DNA from: Deltaproteobacteria bacterium | GTDB lineage: Bacteria > Desulfobacterota > B13-G15 | Reading direction: 5' to 3' | Assembly: GCA_003646705.1 (NCBI GenBank) | Contig: QMLK01000013.1 | Span: forward strand, 1 to 11,520 | Length of the DNA stretch: 11,520 bases | Shown: piece after piece, positions 6,837 through 11,520 of the stretch | How positions within the stretch are numbered: position 1 is the stretch's first letter | Layout of the letters: each line of letters begins with the position of its first letter | Notes under the pieces: generated by a model | Told to the model about the DNA's origin: nothing | Database searches by the model: none | The model's input: the letters and a program-made list of their open reading frames with translations, nothing else | Program-made: the position numbers and the translations under genes

Positions 6837-7658
6837 TCAGAAGCCGCTCAGCTCCATGAAGAGGAAGCTGTCCATCACCTCCTCGCGGAAGAGCTCCATC
6901 ACGCGGTTCTTGACCTCGAAGAATTGGTCCGTCTCGGTAACCTTGTAGTCGCGGGGCCGTGGAAGTCCGGTCTCGATGACCTCCACCACCCGGGCAGGTC
7001 GCTTGCTGAAGACCACCACCTTGTCCGCCAGGTAGACGGCCTCATGGATGTTGTGGGAGATGAAAAGGATGGTGACCCCTGTCTTCTCCCATACCTCCAT
7101 GATCTTGTCGTGCATCCACAAGGTGGTCTGAAAGTCCAGGGAGCTGAAGGGTTCGTCAAGCAGCAGGATGTCCGGCTGGTAGATCAGGGCCCTCAGGATG
7201 GCCAACATCTGCTGCTGTCCCCCGCTCAGCTCGTAGGGGTAGGCGTCCTCGCGGATCGACATATCGAGCATCCAGAGGAACTCCTCCACCCGCCGCTTCC
7301 TGTCCTTGCGGGGCACCCCGTCCAACTCCAGGGGCACCATCAGGTTGCCGAGACAGGTGCGCCAGGGGTAGAGGGATTCACGGTAGTTCTGGAAGACGAA
7401 GCCGATCTTTGCCTCCTCGGGGGTCTTCCCTCCGATGAGGATGCGGCCGTAGTCCATCTCCTCCAGGCCTGCCAAGATCCTGAAGAAGGTGCTCTTGCCG
7501 CAGCCGTTGGGGCCGACGATGGTCACGAACTCCCCCTTGCGGGCGGTGAAGGAGATGTTGTCCAGGACCCTCACCCCTCCGCTGCCGAGGCGGGGGTCAG
7601 GGGCCGTCTCGTAGTGCTTGCTCACTCCACGGACGTAAAGATAGGGTCGCTCAGCCAT
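6837..7658 (-). CDS. ABC transporter ATP-binding protein, nitrate/sulfonate/taurine (NitT/TauT) family
   Basis: This 273-residue ATPase belongs to the SsuB/TauB/NrtD group that pairs with SsuC-type permeases. Walker A is GPNGCGKST (Lys about 55), followed by a Q-loop 'FVFQNYRESLYPW'. The signature is LSGGQQQMLAILRAL (from about 144), Walker B is ILLLDEPFSSLD (D168, E169), and the switch is ISHNIHEA. The aromatic 'SLYPW' after the Q-loop is typical of this family. The length is slightly above the usual 250-260 because of an insert 'APDPRLGSGG' near residues 19-28. The Shine-Dalgarno sequence is weak (AAGG close to the ATG at 7658). It follows the binding-protein gene by 43 bases and should power the permease half of the ligase fusion encoded by the first transporter gene. 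Confidence 0.92.
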   Translation of the reverse strand: MAERPYLYVRGVSKHYETAPDPRLGSGGVRVLDNISFTARKGEFVTIVGPNGCGKSTFFRILAGLEEMDYGRILIGGKTPEEAKIGFVFQNYRESLYPWRTCLGNLMVPLELDGVPRKDRKRRVEEFLWMLDMSIREDAYPYELSGGQQQMLAILRALIYQPDILLLDEPFSSLDFQTTLWMHDKIMEVWEKTGVTILFISHNIHEAVYLADKVVVFSKRPARVVEVIETGLPRPRDYKVTETDQFFEVKNRVMELFREEVMDSFLFMELSGF

Positions 7659-7701
7659 CGCCTTAAGGGTTGCCGCCTGCAGCCCTCCGAGGACAAGGCC
7701 T

Positions 7702-8658
7702 TCACCTCGGCCTCGGGGGACTGTAGAAGAGGTTTCCGGTGTCTATCCTCTTCCTGTAAGCTCCTTCCTCGTAGAGGACGTCGAAGTACTGTTGGGCTGC
7801 CCCTCTGTCCAACTCCTCGATCTTGATCCACTGCTCGAAAGGTATCCTCATGGCCACGGGTTCCGGCATCCGTGCGTACTTCACCAGGAAAGCCCTCGCC
7901 TCCCTCTCCCTGGCCTTTATGAAGTCCACCGCCCTGTGGTAGGCCATCCTCAGCCTCTGGGCATCTTGGGGACGGTCCTTCAGGAACTTCCGCGAGAAGC
8001 TGAAGGCCCCTCCGGGTATCCCCCTCTTCAATCCGAGGAGCTTCATGGGGCTCTTCATCAGGTACCGCCCTATCCCCTTGGCCACCGCTATCATCCCCAA
8101 GGGCTCAGGGGTGAAGAAGGCGTCGATCTGCCCAGCTGCCAGCGCCGGCACCATGTTGGGCGGCGGCACCTCCGTGAAGATCACCTTCTCGGGGTCGGCC
8201 ACCTTGCGGAGCACAGCTCGTGCCAAGGCCAAGGAGGTCGCCCCTGGGAAGGTCCCCACCCGTTTTCCCTCCAAGTCCTTGAGCCTGGTGTAAGGGGCGT
8301 CCTTCCTCACCACGACCACGAAGGTGTTGTCCTCCAGGGAACGGTTGCCGTAGACGAGGAATATCTTGAAACGCCCCGGCACGTTCTGCTCAGCGAACCA
8401 GTGGCCGGTGATGGCGCTGCCGCAGTTGGCATCGATCCGTCCCGCCACCAGGGCGTCGATGATGGTGGTGCCCGACTGGAAGGGCACAAGCTCCACCTTC
8501 AGGCCCTGGGCGGCGAAAAAACCCTTCTCATGGGCTACGAAGGTGGGTAGGCTCATCACCAGGGGCAGATAGCCCACTCGAATCGCTCTTTGCTCGGCTT
8601 GGGCCCTCAGGGGGCTGAAAAAGAGGCCAATTAAGAGGACGAGTGCCCATCTCTTCAT
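7702..8658 (-). CDS. ABC transporter periplasmic substrate-binding protein, SsuA/NMT1-like (NitT/TauT family)
   Basis: This 318-residue protein has a clear signal peptide: MKR, then 'WALVLLIGLFFSPLRAQA' with an AxA cleavage site before E-Q-R. The mature part starts 'IRVGYLPLVMSLPTFVAHEKGFF', the standard opening of SsuA/NMT1-type binding proteins ('r.gy.....~p.~vA.~kGff...Gl~v'). It continues with 'LVAGRIDANCGS' and 'LKDLEGKRVGTFPGATSLALAR'. There is no lipobox, so it should be soluble in the periplasm. Members bind small anions such as sulfonates, aromatic carboxylates, nitrate or pyrimidine precursors; a carboxylic acid would fit the fused ligase. A near-perfect AAGGAGGTGA Shine-Dalgarno lies in the 12-base gap after the fusion gene, the strongest in the block. 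That suggests it is the most heavily translated subunit. Confidence 0.9.
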   Translation of the reverse strand: MKRWALVLLIGLFFSPLRAQAEQRAIRVGYLPLVMSLPTFVAHEKGFFAAQGLKVELVPFQSGTTIIDALVAGRIDANCGSAITGHWFAEQNVPGRFKIFLVYGNRSLEDNTFVVVVRKDAPYTRLKDLEGKRVGTFPGATSLALARAVLRKVADPEKVIFTEVPPPNMVPALAAGQIDAFFTPEPLGMIAVAKGIGRYLMKSPMKLLGLKRGIPGGAFSFSRKFLKDRPQDAQRLRMAYHRAVDFIKAREREARAFLVKYARMPEPVAMRIPFEQWIKIEELDRGAAQQYFDVLYEEGAYRKRIDTGNLFYSPPRPR

Positions 8659-8670
8659 CCTTCACCTCCT

Positions 8671-10962
8671 TCAGGATTGTTTCCCAGCCCAATGGATGAG
8701 CTTTTCCTCCATCTTCACGTAGCCCTGATTCATGAAGTAGCCGATGAGGCCGGCCATGATGATGAAGGCGTACATGTCCGCGATCTGGTAGGTCATGTGG
8801 GCGTTGTAGATCATATAGCCGAGGCCTTGCTTGGTGCCGATGAACATCTCCAGGACCACGACGATGATAAGGCTCAAGGAGAGGGCGAGGCGAAGCCCTG
8901 CGGAGATCTGCGGCAGGGCCTCGGGCAGGACCACCTTGGCCATGATATAGGCCTCCGAGGCCCTCATGGTCTCGGCCACCATCCTGCGGGTGCGGCTACA
9001 ACCCCTCACCCCGTAGGTGGTGTTCACCAATATGAGCAGCGAGCAGCCGAAGACCACTAAGGCGATCTTGGAGCCATCCCCGATGCCGAAGGCAAGCATG
9101 AAGAGGGGGAACATGGCTGTGGCCGGGAAGGAGCGAAAGAAATCGATGATGAACTCCACGGACTTGTAGACCTTCTCCCAGTACCCGAGGACTATACCCA
9201 AGGGGATGCCGATGAGCGCCGCCAGGGAGAAGCCCACCATCATGCGGTAGAAGGTCTTCAGCAGATGGCCGTAGGTGGAGGAATCCCCCAACAGGGCGGC
9301 CATGCGTCCGGCCACCTTGGCCGGAGAGGGCAAGAAGAAGGGATCCACCAGCTCAAGGCCCGAGAGCAGAAACCAGAGCAAGAGGAGCATGAGGGGACCT
9401 ATCGGTTTTTTATGCTCCGCGATGAAGTCCCAGAACTTCCTGAGTTCGCTTTCTGCGGCCTTCAGCTCCCTTTTTGCCACCTTGCCCGTGCGGGAGCGGG
9501 GCAACGATTCGCGGAACTCCACCACCTTGGGGATCTTGAAGCTGGCGAGCCTCTCACGGCAGAACTTCAGCAGTTCCCGCTTACCGAGGCTCTCGCCCAC
9601 CTTGGGGACCACCACCGCCTTCAAGGCCTGTCCCCTCTCGGGGTCGGGGATCCCCACCACCGCGACCTCGGCCACCTTGGGGTGGGAGATGATGACGTTT
9701 TCCACCTCGGAGGGGTATACGTTCATGCCGCCGGTGATGATCATGTCATCGGCACGGCCTAACACATAGAGGTAGCCGTCCGAATCGAAGCGCCCGAGAT
9801 CGCCCGTCCAGTACCAGCCGTCCCGGATCTTCTGGGCTGTGGCCCGGGGGTTCTTGAAGTAGCCCTTCATGATCTGGGGACCCCGGGCTATCACCTCTCC
9901 CACCTCCCCCGGGGGCAGTTCCCGTCCCTTCTCGTCCACCACCTTCAGTTCCACCCTGGGGGCTGGGTAGCCGGCGCTTGCCACCTTCCGGGGGGCGTCC
10001 TCGAAACGGGTGAGGGTCAAAAGGGGCGATGTCTCCGTGGCACCGTAGCCCTGAAGGGGCACGGCGTGGGGGTAAGCTTCGTACCACTCCTGCATCAACT
10101 CCTCGGGCACCACCGTCCCCATCATGGCCACAAAGCGGAGGCTCGACAGATCGTAGCGCTCCCGGCTCGGCAGGTTCAGGATCATCTGGAAGATGGGCGG
10201 CACGGCGTGAAAGAAGGTGATGCGGTGCTCCTGAACCGCCTCGAGGATCTTTTTCGGCCTTATCTCCTCGACGATCACCACCGTGAGGCCTACATCGGCC
10301 ATCAGGTTCAGGATGATGGGCCCCGAGATGTGGGACATGGGGAGGATGGAGCCGTCCACGTCCCGGTCGCTTATGGGCAGGTGGGCCTTCATCGTCTCGG
10401 GGAAGTAGGTGAAGTGGTCGAAGGTGAGGACGACCCCCTTGGGCCTGCCGGTGGTCCCCGAGGTGTAGAGGTAGACCGCCTCGTCGGTCTCCCCGACCGT
10501 TACAGGGGGTTCAGAGGAATCTCCCTTGGAGACGATCTCCTCGTAGGGTTGGAGTTCCTCGGAGGATCTCCCCTCTCCGACGATTACCACGTGCTTCAGG
10601 CCCTCCTTTTCCCGCATCATCCTCAAGGCGAAGCCCCGCTGCTTGGAGTGGGTGAGCAGCACCTTCGCCTCCGTCTCGTCGAAAAGCGGGGCCATCTCCG
10701 GGGGGCTCAACCTGAAGTCGAGGATCACGGCCACGACCCCGATCTTCATCAGGGCGAAGTAGATGGGGGCGAACTCAGCACAGTTGGGCAGAAGCACCAC
10801 GGCCCTATCGCCCTTCTTCAGCCCCCTGTCGAGGAGCCAGTTGGCGAGGCGGTTGGCCTCTTCGTTGAGCTCCGAGAAGGTGAGGCGGTCCGCCCCACAG
10901 ATCACCGCCACCTTTTCGGGCCGCCTTTTAGCCTGCTCGGTGAGATGATCCCCTACGATCAT
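8671..10962 (-). CDS. Acyl-CoA synthetase (AMP-binding) fused to NitT/TauT-type ABC transporter permease
   Basis: This 763-residue protein has two full domains. Residues about 1-505 form an ANL-family acyl-CoA ligase: P-loop YTSGTTGRPKG (166-176), GYGATETSP (from 305, E310), YWTGDLG (D388), hinge GRADDMIITGGMNVYPSEVE (402-421), and C-terminal LPRSRTGK with the catalytic lysine at 494. Residues about 520-763 form a SsuC/TauC-like permease with about six membrane spans. Its coupling loop 'EAYIMAKVVLPEALPQISAGL' (from E670) and 'GTKQGLGYMIYNA' tail are typical. A short charged linker (about 500-520) joins them exactly where the permease's cytoplasmic N-terminus should be. The ligase should therefore face the cytoplasm at the channel exit and turn an imported acid into its CoA thioester using ATP. 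The ATG at 10962 overlaps padR by 35 bases and has only a weak AGGT upstream. The acid substrate is not predictable by eye. Confidence 0.93.
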   Translation of the reverse strand: MIVGDHLTEQAKRRPEKVAVICGADRLTFSELNEEANRLANWLLDRGLKKGDRAVVLLPNCAEFAPIYFALMKIGVVAVILDFRLSPPEMAPLFDETEAKVLLTHSKQRGFALRMMREKEGLKHVVIVGEGRSSEELQPYEEIVSKGDSSEPPVTVGETDEAVYLYTSGTTGRPKGVVLTFDHFTYFPETMKAHLPISDRDVDGSILPMSHISGPIILNLMADVGLTVVIVEEIRPKKILEAVQEHRITFFHAVPPIFQMILNLPSRERYDLSSLRFVAMMGTVVPEELMQEWYEAYPHAVPLQGYGATETSPLLTLTRFEDAPRKVASAGYPAPRVELKVVDEKGRELPPGEVGEVIARGPQIMKGYFKNPRATAQKIRDGWYWTGDLGRFDSDGYLYVLGRADDMIITGGMNVYPSEVENVIISHPKVAEVAVVGIPDPERGQALKAVVVPKVGESLGKRELLKFCRERLASFKIPKVVEFRESLPRSRTGKVAKRELKAAESELRKFWDFIAEHKKPIGPLMLLLLWFLLSGLELVDPFFLPSPAKVAGRMAALLGDSSTYGHLLKTFYRMMVGFSLAALIGIPLGIVLGYWEKVYKSVEFIIDFFRSFPATAMFPLFMLAFGIGDGSKIALVVFGCSLLILVNTTYGVRGCSRTRRMVAETMRASEAYIMAKVVLPEALPQISAGLRLALSLSLIIVVVLEMFIGTKQGLGYMIYNAHMTYQIADMYAFIIMAGLIGYFMNQGYVKMEEKLIHWAGKQS

Positions 10963-11476
10963 CTGAAAAGGTACCTATCAGGTCCTTCACGAATTGGATC
11001 TCGGTTTCGACCATACGCCGGTTGTGCTCCAGGATGATCTCCTCGGCCCCTTCGTGGTGCTCCGGCAGGTTCTCCCTCTGCCTCTTGAGCAAGAACCGCA
11101 GCTTCCGCAGCTCTTTAAGCCTTTCCTTCAAGGCCTCCACCACCTCCCCCCTATCGAGGAGGTCGAGGAAATAAAGGGTTACATCTAAGTCGAAAGGCGG
11201 TCGCTGCAGCCGCTTTAGGCCCTTGAGCAAGGCCTGCTGTAAGTGCCTCTTCCCCTTCTCCGTGATCCGATATACGTATCGCTGAGGGCGTCTCCCCTTC
11301 GTCTCGCTCCAATGGGTCACCAGGCCCTCTTCCTCCAACTTCCTCAGAGCGTAATAGAGGGGGGCGGCGGAGGCGGCGAGGAAGGGATAAAGGTCCCTCT
11401 GAAGCCGCTGCCGCAGCTCATACCCGTGGGCCGGCCCCTGTATCAGAAGCCCCAAGACGATCAGCTTCAGATCCAT
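10928..11476 (-). CDS. PadR family transcriptional regulator
   Basis: This 182-residue protein begins 'MDLKLIVLGLLIQGPAHGYEL', the standard opening of PadR regulators ('lll.lL..gp.hGYel'). A winged helix follows: 'LYYALRKLEEEGLVTHW' (about 40-56) and 'RYVYRITEKGKRHL' (about 66-79). The rest is charged and helical ('LKERLKELRKLRFLLKRQREN'), as in PadR dimerisation domains. PadR proteins usually repress neighbouring genes and often their own; the founding members respond to phenolic acids. It is the first gene of the minus-strand block, so it probably controls the fused ligase-permease and what follows. No Shine-Dalgarno is visible before the ATG at 11476, so the message may be leaderless or weakly translated. 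The 3' end overlaps the fusion gene by 35 bases. Confidence 0.9.
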   Translation of the reverse strand: MDLKLIVLGLLIQGPAHGYELRQRLQRDLYPFLAASAAPLYYALRKLEEEGLVTHWSETKGRRPQRYVYRITEKGKRHLQQALLKGLKRLQRPPFDLDVTLYFLDLLDRGEVVEALKERLKELRKLRFLLKRQRENLPEHHEGAEEIILEHNRRMVETEIQFVKDLIGTFSDDRRGSSHRAG

Positions 11477-11520
11477 TAGTCAATTTGAAATGGTTAATTT
11501 TCACCAAAACTATCATGAAG
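11477..11520 (-). promoter_or_regulatory. AT-rich regulatory region upstream of padR with candidate PadR operator
   Basis: This 44-base tract is strikingly AT-rich against the GC-rich genes. TGGT at 11491-11494 and ACCA at 11503-11506 form an inverted repeat with an 8-base spacer, the same geometry as known PadR operators (ATGT-N8-ACAT), though with different arms. A second repeat, CCATT (11473-11477) and AATGG (11489-11493) with an 11-base spacer, overlaps the start codon. No convincing -35/-10 pair can be fixed; a GATAGT-like -10 near the window edge would place the -35 outside. The repeats are seen in the sequence; the operator role is inferred. Confidence 0.4.

Noticed and set aside
6810..7826. 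Long plus-strand open frame (338 codons) opposite the ATPase gene
   Set aside because: It is antisense to a motif-complete ABC ATPase, its translation is low-complexity (H/D/G/L-rich) with no domain, and such mirror frames are common in GC-rich genes.
7792..8550. Plus-strand open frame opposite the binding-protein gene
   Set aside because: Composition-driven mirror frame of a clear SsuA-like gene; no independent support.
9400..9415. Programmed frameshift at the A6 run (minus strand) in the fusion linker
   Set aside because: The zero-frame phase (T AAA AAA C) does not make a classic X-XXY-YYZ heptamer, the run is short for transcriptional slippage, and the frame is already open through both domains.
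10066..11037. Plus-strand open frame (323 codons) opposite the ligase domain and padR end
   Set aside because: Antisense shadow: no recognisable motif, no ribosome site, and it spans the boundary of two well-supported genes.
1..11520. tRNA/rRNA genes, CRISPR arrays, insertion sequences, phage attachment sites
   Set aside because: No cloverleaf-like segments, regularly spaced repeats, transposase motifs or terminal repeats were found while reading both strands.

Overview
The window holds two convergent gene blocks that meet head-to-tail near position 5000, plus the start of a regulatory region at the right edge. Genes are packed tightly, with gaps of a few bases or short overlaps. The sequence is GC-rich with frequent AGG (Arg) and ATA (Ile) codons. 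Periplasmic binding proteins and two secreted enzymes carry plain signal-peptidase-I type leaders, which suggests a Gram-negative (diderm) bacterium. The codon bias hints at a thermophilic or Desulfobacterota-like lineage, but this is a weak guess.

Left block (+ strand, 1-4988): a branched-chain-amino-acid (HAAT/Liv) ABC transporter operon. It contains the C-terminal end of the LivK-type binding protein, a GC-rich hairpin, then LivH and LivM permeases and LivG and LivF ATPases. Two genes follow with almost no spacing: glutamate formimidoyltransferase and a separate formimido-THF cyclodeaminase. In animals these two activities are fused in FTCD. The operon therefore appears to couple uptake of an amino acid or related compound to one-carbon (formimino) transfer onto tetrahydrofolate.

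Right block (- strand, 11476 down to 5012): a PadR-family regulator, then a 763-residue protein joining a complete acyl-CoA synthetase (AMP-binding) domain to a complete NitT/TauT-type ABC permease domain in one reading frame. Next come the matching periplasmic binding protein, the matching ATPase, a secreted alpha/beta (dienelactone-hydrolase-like) hydrolase and a secreted amidohydrolase. The order suggests one operon: secreted hydrolases release a carboxylic acid, the binding protein captures it, and the permease-ligase fusion imports it and converts it to a CoA thioester at the membrane, under control of PadR, a family known for sensing phenolic acids. The substrate cannot be read from the sequence.

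The ligase-permease fusion is the most unusual item in the window. All core motifs of both halves are present, and the joint has no stop codon and no plausible separate start for the permease. I found no RNA genes, insertion sequences, CRISPR arrays or stretches above 300 bases without a gene.
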